64,000 bases of DNA from positions 1,736,001 through 1,800,000 of the forward strand of contig NZ_CP159486.1 in the NCBI RefSeq assembly GCF_041902845.1, given 5' to 3'. The notes beneath the pieces were generated by a model. It was not told where the DNA came from and searched no databases. It was given only the letters and a program-made list of their open reading frames with translations. Shown here piece by piece: positions 7,805 through 16,831 of this stretch. This stretch comes from Limibacterium fermenti. GTDB taxonomy: Bacteria > Bacteroidota > Bacteroidia > Bacteroidales > Dysgonomonadaceae. Within the stretch, counting starts at the first letter, position 1, and each line of letters opens with the position of its first letter. Both the position numbers and the translations under genes were made by a program.

Positions 7805-8806
7805 TTACTTGCCAAGTAAACGGCCTGCCACGTTTCCGGCGGCTGATCCGGCGACGCCTCCCGCTAAGGCGGCTCCCTTCGCGGCGGCTGTATTTACGTT
7901 GCGGTTAAAACTGCCCCCGCCACCGGCCTGGATAATCCAGCCTGCCACCGTCGGGATACTGAAATACCCGATGATCCCGATGATGAGGAAAACGATATAT
8001 ACCCCGTTCGAGCCGTCCGGTACATAGGACGGGTCTTGCAACAAGGTGATATCCGTTTTCAACATGAGTTCCTGGATTTTGGAGAGTACCGCCGAGAACA
8101 GGTCGGCCACAGGCAACCACAGGTATATACTGATATACCGGGATATCCAGCTTGTCAGCGTGGATTGGAAGCCGTCGTAGACGGACAGGGCGAACGAGAG
8201 CGGCCCCAATATCGAGAGTACCACCAGAAAGAAAGTGCGCAGGGTATCTATCGTCAATGCGGCGGCGTTAAACAGCAACTCGAAAAAATCCCGGATCAAC
8301 TGCCGGAACCACATTTTCATGTCGTAAAACTTGCGTTCCATCCACAAGCCGAGTTTCTCCGTCGCATCCAAGATTCCCAACTCTTTCATTTTCTGGTCGT
8401 ACACCTCATCATCGACCAGCCATGCTTTCCCTTCCCGCAGCCGTGCATCGTATTCCAACCGGTCTTTTTGTTTCTGCAAATCCTGCACATCCGCGACCTG
8501 GCTTTCCAGTATGGTATGCGTTCCCGTGACGATGGGCGACATGACGGCGTTGATCGTCCCCAGCACAATGGTGGGGAAGAACATAATGCACAGGCCGATG
8601 GCGAAAGGCCGCAGCAGGGGGAACACGTCGAGAGGCTCCGCCCGTCCCAACGCCTGCCATACACGGTACGCCACGTAGAACAGGGCGCCCAACCCGGCTA
8701 TCCCCTTGGCGACACCGGTCATGTCGCCGCAAAGAGGCAGCATTTCCTGATACAGGTTGCGTAGAACCTGATGCAGGTTGTCGAAATCTATTGCAAGCAA
8801 CATCAT
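7805..8806 (-). CDS. traJ: Conjugal transfer protein TraJ (VirB6-like)
   Basis: 333-residue polytopic inner-membrane protein of the TraJ family. It has several hydrophobic segments, including KGIAGLGALFYVAYRVW, FAIGLCIMFFPTIVLG, TFFLVVLSILGPLSFALSVY and VYIVFLIIGIIGYFSIP. The end is small and glycine/alanine-rich (AALAGGVAGSAAGNVAGRLLGK), typical of the family. I chose the ATG at 8806 because the codon further upstream in frame is TTG. It starts 2 nt after traI. Confidence 0.88.
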   Translation of the reverse strand: MMLLAIDFDNLHQVLRNLYQEMLPLCGDMTGVAKGIAGLGALFYVAYRVWQALGRAEPLDVFPLLRPFAIGLCIMFFPTIVLGTINAVMSPIVTGTHTILESQVADVQDLQKQKDRLEYDARLREGKAWLVDDEVYDQKMKELGILDATEKLGLWMERKFYDMKMWFRQLIRDFFELLFNAAALTIDTLRTFFLVVLSILGPLSFALSVYDGFQSTLTSWISRYISIYLWLPVADLFSAVLSKIQELMLKTDITLLQDPSYVPDGSNGVYIVFLIIGIIGYFSIPTVAGWIIQAGGGGSFNRNVNTAAAKGAALAGGVAGSAAGNVAGRLLGK

Positions 8807-8808
8807 GG

Positions 8809-9429
8809 CTACCAATATCTTTCGGATGGATCACCGTACAACGCCCGCACCCTTTCCATATCGCCCTTTTCCCGGCTCCGTATATAAGATACGGATATGC
8901 TCTTTTTGGAATAGTATCTGGTCAGGTTGCGGTACTCGACCATCTTCGTATGGATTCTGTCGATGACGTCCATACGCTCGGCATCGCTCATGGAAAGGCC
9001 GTTGGAAGCCGAAACGATATTCTTTATATCCGATAGCAGGTTACCGCTTTCCTTCAACAATATGGCGTAACCTTCACCGATGGCTTCCAGTTCCGCAAGG
9101 GTGAAATTTTTGTCCATCAGCATTTTGTTGTAACTGGTAGCGTATATCTGCGATATTTCGCTGACGATTTCCACCGTTTCCTTGACTTTCCTCGCGTCTT
9201 TTATCAGGTTGTGCACCGATTTAAGCCCGTCATAGTATTCCTTGCCCTGGTCGTAAATCTTCTGCATTTCCTTGAAGGAGTTGATTACATTGGTCGCTGT
9301 GGTGGCGGTTTTGGAAACCGTCAGGATATTCTGTACAAGGTTCGACGGATCGATCACCGCCCATTGCGCCCGCACCTGGAAGGTGCAGCAAAGCGTTATT
9401 GCCGTAAGGCATACAAACATTTTTTTCAT
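8809..9429 (-). CDS. traI: Conjugal transfer protein TraI (DUF4141)
   Basis: 206 residues with a signal peptide (MKKMFVCLTAITLCCTFQVRAQ) and a largely helical secreted body beginning WAVIDPSNLVQNIL. The WAVIDPSNL start after cleavage and the helical layout fit the DUF4141/TraI family and recall VirB5-like pilus-tip proteins. It is followed after 2 nt by traJ. Confidence 0.85.
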   Translation of the reverse strand: MKKMFVCLTAITLCCTFQVRAQWAVIDPSNLVQNILTVSKTATTATNVINSFKEMQKIYDQGKEYYDGLKSVHNLIKDARKVKETVEIVSEISQIYATSYNKMLMDKNFTLAELEAIGEGYAILLKESGNLLSDIKNIVSASNGLSMSDAERMDVIDRIHTKMVEYRNLTRYYSKKSISVSYIRSREKGDMERVRALYGDPSERYW

Positions 9430-9491
9430 CTTTAATTTTTTTTTGATTTTGAATACTTATTTTTCTTGTCATCCGTAGCGGGAACAGCCAT

Positions 9492-9824
9492 TCAGTTTGT
9501 AGCCCGTTCCTCATCCGCCCGGCTATATCCGCCATACAGGGAGAGCAGGAGCATGTCCCGCTCCCCGTCGTACGCTATTCCCACACGCCCGTACAGGTCG
9601 AAGTAGCGGGTGCCGAACACATCCTTTACCGGACGCGAATAAACCGCCTGCGGGTTGTTGTATGTAAACTCCAGCCAAAGGCCGCCGTTTTTGCGGGCGC
9701 CGTTGCGGAATATGCGCACTGCCGGCGCACCTTCCGGGCTTACCCAACGTCCCGTGATATCCCGCAGGGGAAAGTCCAGCCACATCACGGCTTGGGGGTC
9801 GGTTCCGTTACCAGTCCTGAACAT
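9492..9824 (-). CDS. DUF3876-type protein, second copy
   Basis: 110 residues, no signal peptide. It aligns by eye with the C-terminal half of the upstream neighbour: both have a G-R-W start (DITGRWVSP here, LCGRWTPGN there), a central aromatic strand and an LLLSLYGGYSR ending, against TLMLSPGADYTR there. This is the DUF3876 pattern found beside traG in Bacteroides ICEs. The two genes are a diverged tandem pair 11 nt apart. Function unknown. Confidence 0.7.
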   Translation of the reverse strand: MFRTGNGTDPQAVMWLDFPLRDITGRWVSPEGAPAVRIFRNGARKNGGLWLEFTYNNPQAVYSRPVKDVFGTRYFDLYGRVGIAYDGERDMLLLSLYGGYSRADEERATN

Positions 9825-9835
9825 GGCGTACCTCC

Positions 9836-10354
9836 TTACCTCTTTTCTTCCGGCATACGGGTATAATCCGCACCCGGTGAAAGCATTAATGTATCGTTCC
9901 CCGTATTATACGCCAAGACGGTAATCCTGTCTTCATGACCGTAATAGAGAATATCCCCGTCGAGCCATATCAGTACATAGCGTTCATCTGTCGCGCAGCC
10001 GTTACGTTTGAGGTAAGTCAGGATAAAGTGTTCCCCCCGGCGGGAAATCTCGACACCGCACCGGTTGTTACCCGGTGTCCACCGGCCACACAAGCGGCTT
10101 AAAGCCTGTTCCCTTTGAAGACGTTCTGTTATGCCGTAGTCTTCGGTTGCCGCTTGACGCGACAATTCTTCGAAAGTCACACCCGTTTCAAGGGGTTGGA
10201 TTACTAAGGGTTCCAAATCCTCATCCAGAATTGGTTCGAACGCTTTCGCCTTTTGATCTTCCGGGACGAACAATTCCATCAGGATGTCTGTAATCCCGGA
10301 GAGATGAAGTGTAATCTGACCTAATTTTTCATTACTTATACTTTTACTAAACAT
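9836..10354 (-). CDS. DUF3876-type protein, first copy
   Basis: 172 residues. The N-terminal helical part (about 1-85) is acidic, and the C-terminal beta domain starts at ALSRLCGRWTPGNN and resembles the next gene. The start codon follows directly on the leader motif AACCACTAAAAAAATC (10370-10355), itself preceded on the transcript by a small GC hairpin. It lies between traG and traI, is a known small ICE family, and its function is unknown. Confidence 0.72.
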   Translation of the reverse strand: MFSKSISNEKLGQITLHLSGITDILMELFVPEDQKAKAFEPILDEDLEPLVIQPLETGVTFEELSRQAATEDYGITERLQREQALSRLCGRWTPGNNRCGVEISRRGEHFILTYLKRNGCATDERYVLIWLDGDILYYGHEDRITVLAYNTGNDTLMLSPGADYTRMPEEKR

Positions 10355-10395
10355 GATTTTTTTAGTGGTTATGGGGTTTGCACCCCGGTGAATAC

Positions 10396-12888
10396 TTACT
10401 GTTTTTGGCGTTTGCTTTCGGCAAGTTGTTTAATCGCCAGTTCATAGTTGCCGCCGAGTTCTTCCGTTTTTTGGAACACTTCGAGCTTCTCCGATTCTTC
10501 CGTCGTGTAGGCCAGGTATTCTTCGCCGCTCACTTCGGTGGCATACACCGCCGACTGCACACCGCCCAGCCCGAACCATACTTCTTTATATTTGCGGCTG
10601 GGATGATTCGCCATGTTGATAGACAGAATCTGCCCCTTCTCTTTTTCGGTCAATCCGAGAAGCGACTGGATCACATCAAAGCGGTTCATAAATTTTCGCT
10701 GGTCTAACAGGATTTTGCAGTCGGAATTATTGATGATGGCTTCCTTGACAATAGGCGAGGAAATAATATCATCCACTTCCTGCGTAACGACGATTGCCTC
10801 CCCGAAGTATTTACGGACGGTTTTATACATATATTGCATATAGGCCGCCATGTTTGCCGAGGACAAGGCTTTCCATGCTTCTTCCACGATCAGTTGTTTC
10901 CGGACACCCTTTAACCGCCTGAGCTTGTTGATAAAAGCCTCCATGATGATAATCGTCACCACCGGGAAAAGTTCGCGGTTCTCCTTTATCGCGTCAATCT
11001 CGAACACGATAAAACTTTTCGTGAGCAGGTCGATGTTCTCCGCCGAGTTCAAAAGGAAGTCGAAACGCCCGCCCCGGTAGTACTGGCGAAGGGTAGTCAG
11101 CATGTTGTCGATATTGAAATCTTCCCGGCTGACCCTGATCTCCCTTGCATCCAGTTCCCGGCGGTAATCGTCCCGCATATACTCGTAGAAAGTATTGAAG
11201 CAGGGCGTGATCGTCCGGTCGTCCTGGATCTTTTGGATATAGGCCGCTACCGCGCTGCCGAGTTCCCCGGATTCGGTTTTCGTAATCTTGTCCTCTTCGG
11301 ACTTCCACAGGGTCAGCAGCAAGGTTTTGAGGCTGTCCTTCTTTTCCACGTCGAACACGTAATCTTCGGTGAAAAAAGGATTGAAGGATATCGGGTTTTC
11401 TTCCGTGTACGTAAAGTAAATCCCGTCCTGCCCCTTGGTTTTCCGGCGGATCATTTCACATAGACCCTGATAGCTGTTACCCGTATCGACAAGGACGACG
11501 TGCGTGCCCTGCTCCCAGTACTGCCTTACGAGGTGGTTCATAAAAAAAGATTTTCCACTGCCGGAAGGTCCCAGCACGAATTTATTCCGGTTCGTCGTGA
11601 TCCCTTTTTTCATCGGGAGGTCGGATATATCGACGTGCAGGGGCTTTCCGCTTACACGGTCGCACATCTTGATCCCGAAAGGGGAAGGCGAAGATTTATA
11701 ATTCGTTTCCTGGGTAAAGAAGCACAGGGCGGGTTCGATGAACGTGTAAAAACTTTCCTCACTCGGAAAGTCGCCTGCATTACCCGGCATGGCCGCCCAC
11801 CAGAGCGTTGCCGCATCCACCGTGTTGTGGCGGGGCTTGCACTCCATAAGCGCCAACTGGCTACCCACGTCGTTACGGATATGCTTGAGTTCTTCCGCAT
11901 CGTCGCTCCACGCCATCACGTTGAAATGCGCCCTAACGGACGTAAGCCCGAAACTATGCGCTTCATTCAGGTATTTATCGACCCACTCCTTATTGATTTG
12001 GTTTCCGCGCGAATAGCGGGACAGGGACTGCATGTTGCGGGCTGATTTCTCGAATTTCCGTAGGTTCTCGGCGCTGTCGTCCAAAAAGATGTACTGGTTA
12101 TATACATGGTCTGCGGACAAGAGTAGTCCGACGGGTGCGGCGAAACTCAACCGGCAATCGCTTCTATCCGTTGAAAGCCGTTCATAACGCATATCCGTCC
12201 CAACCGTTCCGGGCAAGTCCTCCACGTCCGACACCGTGTGCAGGCAAATATGCTTATCGCCCACACGAAGGCCGTCCGCTCCGAGTTCCATATCCTCCAG
12301 GCAGGTCGTATCGTCGAGCGACAGGGCAAAGTATTTTTCGATAAGCCCTGCACTCTCCGGCGTTCCCGTTATCTCGTCCGAAATAAGGCGCGTGAGGCGG
12401 ACAAACCCGCTGTCGTTTACGATGCGCTCGAATTGTCCGACCGCCTCTATGAATTTTACCGCCGTGTCCTTATTGACTTCCTTCGGGATGATGTTTCCCC
12501 GGCAAAGACTGGAAAAGTTGCTTTGCATGCGCATCCGCTCTTTAGTTGTCTTTGTCAGGTAGAGGAAACAGGTATGGTTCAGGTAAGGGCGTTCGTTAAA
12601 ATGCCTTTCAAAAGACCGGGACAGGAAACTCATGTCTTCCCCGTCCGTTTCCGGCTTGTAGTTCTCTTTTGTAAACCAGTCCTGTTTTTGGATAACCGAG
12701 TAATCCGGCAGCACCTTGATCGCCTTACTCCATGCGGAGTGTATCGCTTCATATTCCGGCGATGTTACCGTAAAGAGTTCCGGCAAGTCCACCCGGAACG
12801 CTACCGTGATATCCGCATCCTTACTCATGATGCAGCCGTGTTCCACCGAAAGCAACGGAAACTTGCTTTCGATGGTGGCTGCTTTCAT
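10396..12888 (-). CDS. traG: Conjugation ATPase TraG (VirB4-like)
   Basis: About 830-residue cytoplasmic ATPase that powers assembly of the mating channel. The Walker A motif G-P-S-G-S-G-K-S is near residues 440-447, preceded by GITTNRNKFVL. The Walker B region is QLIVEEAWKALSS, with the VTQEVDDIISS segment after it. The N-terminal half carries the DUF3875-type region common to Bacteroides TraG. I prefer MKAATIESKFPLLS (12888); an ATG at 12900 inside the traF end is also possible. It is followed by the DUF3876 pair. Confidence 0.93.
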   Translation of the reverse strand: MKAATIESKFPLLSVEHGCIMSKDADITVAFRVDLPELFTVTSPEYEAIHSAWSKAIKVLPDYSVIQKQDWFTKENYKPETDGEDMSFLSRSFERHFNERPYLNHTCFLYLTKTTKERMRMQSNFSSLCRGNIIPKEVNKDTAVKFIEAVGQFERIVNDSGFVRLTRLISDEITGTPESAGLIEKYFALSLDDTTCLEDMELGADGLRVGDKHICLHTVSDVEDLPGTVGTDMRYERLSTDRSDCRLSFAAPVGLLLSADHVYNQYIFLDDSAENLRKFEKSARNMQSLSRYSRGNQINKEWVDKYLNEAHSFGLTSVRAHFNVMAWSDDAEELKHIRNDVGSQLALMECKPRHNTVDAATLWWAAMPGNAGDFPSEESFYTFIEPALCFFTQETNYKSSPSPFGIKMCDRVSGKPLHVDISDLPMKKGITTNRNKFVLGPSGSGKSFFMNHLVRQYWEQGTHVVLVDTGNSYQGLCEMIRRKTKGQDGIYFTYTEENPISFNPFFTEDYVFDVEKKDSLKTLLLTLWKSEEDKITKTESGELGSAVAAYIQKIQDDRTITPCFNTFYEYMRDDYRRELDAREIRVSREDFNIDNMLTTLRQYYRGGRFDFLLNSAENIDLLTKSFIVFEIDAIKENRELFPVVTIIIMEAFINKLRRLKGVRKQLIVEEAWKALSSANMAAYMQYMYKTVRKYFGEAIVVTQEVDDIISSPIVKEAIINNSDCKILLDQRKFMNRFDVIQSLLGLTEKEKGQILSINMANHPSRKYKEVWFGLGGVQSAVYATEVSGEEYLAYTTEESEKLEVFQKTEELGGNYELAIKQLAESKRQKQ

Positions 12889-12892
12889 GATA

Positions 12893-13228
12893 TTACGCAT
12901 GGGCTGCCTCCTTTCTTTTTTGACGGCGGAACAAGCGGCGGGAGTTTCTACGGTTGATCAGGAAACGTGGATGCTGCCGTTTGGCCAGCAGTTTCATCAA
13001 CCCGTGTTCCCCGTATTTCGCATTCAGGTTGAACGTCAGCCATACCAGCACGGAGGCGGCGACAATGCCGAAGCCGATGCAGAACCACTGGTCAATGCCG
13101 ATCATATACATGATGACAAAGACTATGAAAACGGCCAGTAGCCCACCCGCGAAAATGAACAGGTATTGCGATTTCAACCCGTTGAACTCGACGCTTTTCC
13201 CGATTCCTTTATTGACATTGTATTCCAT
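12893..13228 (-). CDS. traF: Conjugal transfer protein TraF (DUF4133, VirB3-like)
   Basis: 111 residues with two adjacent membrane helices (YLFIFAGGLLAVFIVFVIMYMIG and FCIGFGIVAASVLVWLTFNL) and a very basic C-terminal tail. I chose the ATG at 13228 (MEYNVNKGIGKSVEF), the usual family N-terminus; a longer frame upstream overlaps traE. Placement directly before the VirB4-like gene supports a VirB3-like role. Confidence 0.88.
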   Translation of the reverse strand: MEYNVNKGIGKSVEFNGLKSQYLFIFAGGLLAVFIVFVIMYMIGIDQWFCIGFGIVAASVLVWLTFNLNAKYGEHGLMKLLAKRQHPRFLINRRNSRRLFRRQKRKEAAHA

Positions 13229-13248
13229 AATCATTACTGCTATGGGGA

Positions 13249-13548
13249 CTAAAGGAAGAAGGAACGCAGGATGGTGGCGGCGACAATCAGGAAGATACAC
13301 GCCCCGAACCACGAGGCGGCGGTTTTCGACGTATCGGGGTCGCCGGAAGAGAACTTGTTATAAACTTTGATACCGCCAATCAAGCCGACAACGGCTCCGA
13401 TGGCATAAATCAATTTCGTGCCGGGATCGAAATAGGATGTTACCATATTGGTAGCATCGGTAATACCGCCGACACCGTTGCCTTGTGCGAAGGCTGATGC
13501 GGCAGCCAGGATAAAGGCTGCCGACAGAAGAATCTTTTTCTTTGTCAT
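13249..13548 (-). CDS. traE: Conjugal transfer protein TraE (DUF4134, VirB2-like)
   Basis: 99 residues with a signal peptide (MTKKKILLSAAFILAAASAFAQ) followed by two hydrophobic helices (LIYAIGAVVGLIGGIKVYN and WFGACIFLIVAATILRSFFL). Size and layout are those of a pilin-like subunit. I chose the ATG at 13548 because the signal peptide starts there; the upstream extension is untypical. A CACCACTGAAAAAATT leader motif lies about 90 nt upstream. Confidence 0.88.
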   Translation of the reverse strand: MTKKKILLSAAFILAAASAFAQGNGVGGITDATNMVTSYFDPGTKLIYAIGAVVGLIGGIKVYNKFSSGDPDTSKTAASWFGACIFLIVAATILRSFFL

Positions 13549-13707
13549 TGTTAATTTGTTTAAGTGGCGGGACGGGAGTGGGATTAGTCCCCCGCACACC
13601 GCCTGGAATAAATAATTACTTTATTTCTCGAATTTTTTCAGTGGTGGCCGGCGCGTAGCTAACCATAATCTCTTTCTTTCATGCCTCCTTGTTTTAATTG
13701 TTATATA

Positions 13708-14457
13708 CTATGCGAAAGCGCGTACATCAAAATCTTTGGGTGCTTTCACGTTTGGTTCATCCGTTGTTTCACCGGCTTCCCGCTTGCGGCGGTGGTACGC
13801 GGCGAAATAGTCATCCATCAGTTTGCCGGCGGTTGTCTTCTTTTCCGGTTCACCGGATACGACCTGTTCAAACATATCCGTGTTGCGTATCTCGGTGATC
13901 ACCCGCCCGGCTTCTTCCTTTTCTTCGGGACTGGCCTCATCGGGGTTTTCCACCGTTTTCACCATACCCGATAAATCATCGAAGTACAATCCGCTCGCTA
14001 CATTTACCCCGGACAATCCCCCCGCTTCCCCGCTTTCTTCGGTATCTACCTGATCCTCGTAGTTGTCGGATTCTTCCCCCTCCGGCTTGTCGTCGATTAC
14101 TAAATCAATCTCACCGGAATTGTCCGCTTCAACATTGGAGGAAAAGACCCGATCCAGTTCGGAGGGAGGGATCGCTGCCGGAGTGTTTTGGGTTTCCTTT
14201 TTCGCGTTTACGCCGGCAAATATAGCTGTATTTTCTTCCCGTTTCCCGCTTTTAATCAGCGTGGTAGCTTGTGGCAGCGAGTGGCGCAGGTCGAAGCCGC
14301 TCTTCCCGATAACGTCCTCTTTCGGGAGCGATTTAAATGGGTTGAAGGCGGCTTTTTTCGCTGCATTCCGGCGGCGCTTTACCGACCATTCCCACACGAG
14401 GTAGCAGGCAAGAAAGACCATGTACACCACGATGGCTATAATGAATATCCGTATCAT
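13708..14457 (-). CDS. traD: Conjugal transfer protein TraD
   Basis: 249 residues: one N-terminal membrane helix (IRIFIIAIVVYMVFLACYLVW), a basic stretch, then a long acidic low-complexity region (about 90-190) and a conserved C-terminal MDDYFAAYHRRKREAG segment. This is the TraD type of Bacteroides ICEs, with no similarity to TraD coupling ATPases. It overlaps an internal promoter site (14217-14275), so part of the tra operon may be transcribed from within this gene. Confidence 0.75.
   Translation of the reverse strand: MIRIFIIAIVVYMVFLACYLVWEWSVKRRRNAAKKAAFNPFKSLPKEDVIGKSGFDLRHSLPQATTLIKSGKREENTAIFAGVNAKKETQNTPAAIPPSELDRVFSSNVEADNSGEIDLVIDDKPEGEESDNYEDQVDTEESGEAGGLSGVNVASGLYFDDLSGMVKTVENPDEASPEEKEEAGRVITEIRNTDMFEQVVSGEPEKKTTAGKLMDDYFAAYHRRKREAGETTDEPNVKAPKDFDVRAFA
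14217..14285 (-). promoter_or_regulatory. Internal tra promoter with 14-bp activator-like motif
   Basis: On the minus strand GCCACAAGCTACCA (14275-14262), preceded by a half copy GCCACTC, ends 38 nt upstream of a consensus -7 box TATATTTG (14224-14217). The same arrangement occurs at three other ICE promoters. It lies inside traD and would drive traE to traQ. The pattern is seen directly; the activator is inferred. Confidence 0.55.
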
Positions 14458-14459
14458 GG

Positions 14460-14771
14460 CTATCGCAACTCTTCTAAAAGTTTCTTTTGAAGCGAGGTTA
14501 AATGCTCTCTGAAAATATCCATGTGATTGGCAAGGATATTATCAATGAAACCACCGACACTGATCTCTACCCCGTCCAAAGCAAATACATGGACGAGCCT
14601 GGTAATGGCGGTGTGGACATCCTTACTGACATAGACCGATTGCCTGTTTTTTAATTCATTCCGCTTCAGGAAGATCTCGGGATATAGAGTTGCCAGTTGA
14701 TCCGGCGTATATTTGGGGGCAGGCGCTTCTTGTGCTGCATTACCCTGTGTACAGGATTCTTTTGTTTCCAT
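14460..14771 (-). CDS. traC: DUF3408-type conjugal transfer protein (TraC-like)
   Basis: 103 residues, no membrane segment. The N-terminus is disordered. The core RQSVYVSKDVHTAITRLVHVF followed by SVGGFIDNILANHMDIFREHL matches the pattern of two neighbouring paralogues (strand, helix, helix), as in ribbon-helix-helix DNA-binding proteins. It is the most diverged of three DUF3408 genes in a row. It lies 2 nt before traD. The lettering follows CTnDOT gene order and is tentative. Confidence 0.65.
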   Translation of the reverse strand: METKESCTQGNAAQEAPAPKYTPDQLATLYPEIFLKRNELKNRQSVYVSKDVHTAITRLVHVFALDGVEISVGGFIDNILANHMDIFREHLTSLQKKLLEELR

Positions 14772-14792
14772 TATGTTTTGATTTTTTAGTGA

Positions 14793-15098
14793 TTAAAATA
14801 CGTTCGTGTTTTTCTTACGGTACAGTTCGGTAATTTCGTCCTGATAGGTGGAAAAATGATGTTCGAGTATGGCATCCAAATAAGCAAACAGGGAAAACTC
14901 ATTTTCACCGATTACCCGGACGATTTTGAGGATACGGTCGTGGTACTCCTTGCGGATATAGACCGCTTTCCCGCTTCGTGTCTTGATAGCAACGTCTTTG
15001 AAAAACAGGGTTTCGTATTCCTGCACCTTGTTTTTACTCCGATTGCTTTCTCCTTTCGGATCAACTTTACCGTGTCCGAATATGATTATCTTTTTCAT
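14793..15098 (-). CDS. DUF3408-type protein, middle copy
   Basis: 101 residues. The C-terminal core AVYIRKEYHDRILKIVRVIG then EFSLFAYLDAILEHHFSTYQDEITELY is nearly the same as in the upstream neighbour, so the two arose by tandem duplication. The fold is probably ribbon-helix-helix and DNA-binding. I chose the ATG at 15098 (MKKIIIFGHGKVD). An earlier in-frame ATG at 15200 lies inside the preceding gene. Confidence 0.68.
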   Translation of the reverse strand: MKKIIIFGHGKVDPKGESNRSKNKVQEYETLFFKDVAIKTRSGKAVYIRKEYHDRILKIVRVIGENEFSLFAYLDAILEHHFSTYQDEITELYRKKNTNVF

Positions 15099-15120
15099 TT
15101 TCTTTGTTTTTATTGGTTGA

Positions 15121-15543
15121 TTAGAAACTTTTGTCAATGCTGTTCTCATACAATTCATTAAGTTCTCCCTGATAGGTTGAGAAATGATGTTCCAGCACAT
15201 TATCGAGGAAACTGAACAGGGAAACCTCGTTTTTGCCTATTATCTGCACAACTTTCAGGATGCGGTCGTGGTGTTCCTTCCGGATATATACCACTTTGTT
15301 CACACGGGACTTGCCACCGGTAACCTCCCTGATGAAAAGTGATTTATAATCCTGCGCTTTGCCCCGTTTCCGCTTGGGTTCCTCACGGGGTGCTTCCTTT
15401 ATCGGTTCCGGTTCCTCCTGCACAGGCATGTTTGCCGTTTCCGGCTGTTCTTCCTGCGGTATGGAGGCTTTCAGCGGCCTTTCCCGGTTACTTATCTGTT
15501 CGACGAAAGATGTTTCGTCCGCTTCAATCTTTTCCCTTGCCAT
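15121..15543 (-). CDS. traB: DUF3408-type conjugal transfer protein (TraB-like)
   Basis: 140 residues: a Pro/Glu-rich N-terminal half (about 1-65) and the DUF3408 core VVYIRKEHHDRILKVVQIIG followed by EVSLFSFLDNVLEHHFSTYQGELNELY. It follows traA after 6 nt, the usual position of TraB. Next to a ParA-like protein, a small DNA-binding partner could act like a ParB or accessory factor, which is inference. Confidence 0.68.
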   Translation of the reverse strand: MAREKIEADETSFVEQISNRERPLKASIPQEEQPETANMPVQEEPEPIKEAPREEPKRKRGKAQDYKSLFIREVTGGKSRVNKVVYIRKEHHDRILKVVQIIGKNEVSLFSFLDNVLEHHFSTYQGELNELYENSIDKSF

Positions 15544-15549
15544 AACCTG

Positions 15550-16302
15550 TTATTTTAAGATTCCCAACAGTTCATCGACAAGTGTGTCTATATTGCTGCC
15601 TTTTACCAGCGACTTATCCGCCGGGAACAACGTAGAGCGGAACAGGGCTTTGTGGGCGATGTTCTGTTCTTTACGGAAACGCTTGCTATCCGGGACAAAG
15701 GTTTGAAGGATAACAAATTCCAATTCCCTGATAACTGCCTCATAAACGTCGTACAGCTCTGATTTTTCGCGGCCGTCAACCATATTCCACAGCAGATAAG
15801 TCCCCTTGATGTGGGTTTTACCCACAGCCTTCACCTGGTCACGCAAGGCGATAAGGTAGTCCAGCGTACTTTCCATGACTACCCGGTCGGCAGCAATGGG
15901 GGCTATGATGTAGTCCATGTTCAACAGGGTACTTAGCACCCCCTTGTTATTGACCGTGCCGGGCAGGTCGAAGAAGATAAAATCATAGTTACCTTGCGGG
16001 ACAAGGTGGTCGGCGTCGGCAAGGGCTTCCTCCGGGCTACTGCCGATAATGGGATAGGCTTTTTTGCCCAACCTGGTAAATTGTTCATAGGCCATACCTT
16101 TGTAGTGTTCGTCTTCCGTAGCCAAACCCAGGTCGCGTTCCCGCATCCCGGCAATAGAGTGCTGCGGAAAATCGCAGTCGATTACAGCCACATTGTAGCC
16201 TTTTACATAGTGCAGGTAGCTTGCGACCAATACGGTCAGGGTGGTTTTGCCTGCTCCCCCTTTCTGTGTGGCAAAGGCCACATAAACAGGATTTTCTTTC
16301 AT
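15550..16302 (-). CDS. traA: ParA-type ATPase TraA
   Basis: 250-residue ParA/MinD-family ATPase, first gene of the tra operon. It has the deviant Walker A motif AFATQKGGAGKTTLTVL (about 9-25), the VIDCDFPQHSIAG switch region and FIFFDLPGTVN. Family members position DNA or protein complexes; a role in ICE segregation or in bringing the element to the mating machinery is inferred. The leader is long, because the best promoter lies about 330 nt upstream. Confidence 0.9.
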   Translation of the reverse strand: MKENPVYVAFATQKGGAGKTTLTVLVASYLHYVKGYNVAVIDCDFPQHSIAGMRERDLGLATEDEHYKGMAYEQFTRLGKKAYPIIGSSPEEALADADHLVPQGNYDFIFFDLPGTVNNKGVLSTLLNMDYIIAPIAADRVVMESTLDYLIALRDQVKAVGKTHIKGTYLLWNMVDGREKSELYDVYEAVIRELEFVILQTFVPDSKRFRKEQNIAHKALFRSTLFPADKSLVKGSNIDTLVDELLGILK

Positions 16303-16636
16303 TTGAACATTGTTTTAATTATACAATCGGGTATTTAATTATTTATTTGTCTATCCGCCTGTTTACTTTTTTACTTTTGCGGATTTCTAAAATGTTACTT
16401 ATTGATATACAGCGTTGTTTGAATAAAAAATTAAAAGGATAAATATTTAAATATCTTTTTATTGCTATTTTGATTTTTTACCGTACTACCGTGTTATCGC
16501 TATATCCGGATAATCCCATATCCTCATATCCTTTTATCTTGTTGTTCATCCGTCCGTCTTTTTATTCTTTTGATTTTCGGAATAAGTACCTTTTTAAATC
16601 TTCGTTTATTTATCTATTCAAAATTGTTTTCAGCAG
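16303..16636. other. AT-rich leader region of the tra operon
   Basis: No credible gene. Very AT-rich, with short homopolymer runs and an imperfect palindrome around 16435-16458. As transcribed from the promoter at 16644 it would be a 5' leader of more than 300 nt ahead of traA. A plus-strand TTTG (16346-16349) lies 22 nt before TACTTTTG (16372-16379). That could be a promoter for a small antisense RNA, but the spacing is slightly long and no downstream structure supports it. Confidence 0.4.
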
Positions 16637-16706
16637 CAAAGGAAAACCTTCTTTTTGAGTTAATCACCATGTTTCCGGGAGGTGGCAGCTTGTGGCACCG
16701 AGTGGC
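16637..16706 (-). promoter_or_regulatory. tra operon promoter with 14-bp activator-like motif
   Basis: On the minus strand GCCACAAGCTGCCA (16696-16683), preceded by GCCACTCGGT, ends 39 nt upstream of TTCCTTTG (16644-16637), one mismatch from TAnnTTTG. This matches the arrangement at traD, mobC and the DUF3945 operon. It faces traA. Confidence 0.6.
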
Positions 16707-16742
16707 GTCGGCCGATGACATACAGCGGGTTACATATACCCG

Positions 16743-16750
16743 TAACTTTG
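16743..16750 (+). promoter_or_regulatory. Possible -7 box for mobAB
   Basis: TAACTTTG fits TAnnTTTG on the plus strand, about 300 nt before mobA. No good -33 element is visible. A transcript from here would run through the whole hairpin array. Confidence 0.35.
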
Positions 16751-16831
16751 CATCCGATAACGTTACGGTCGGAGTTGGGGTCGCTCGTTAAGTTTCTATG
16801 ACACCCCAAAGCTGCCCCTCCAAGTGCAAAC

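Noticed and set aside
16346..16379. Plus-strand promoter for an antisense RNA to the traA leader
   Set aside because: The spacing of 22 nt is outside the usual 19 to 21, and no terminator or conserved structure follows. Mentioned only in the region entry.
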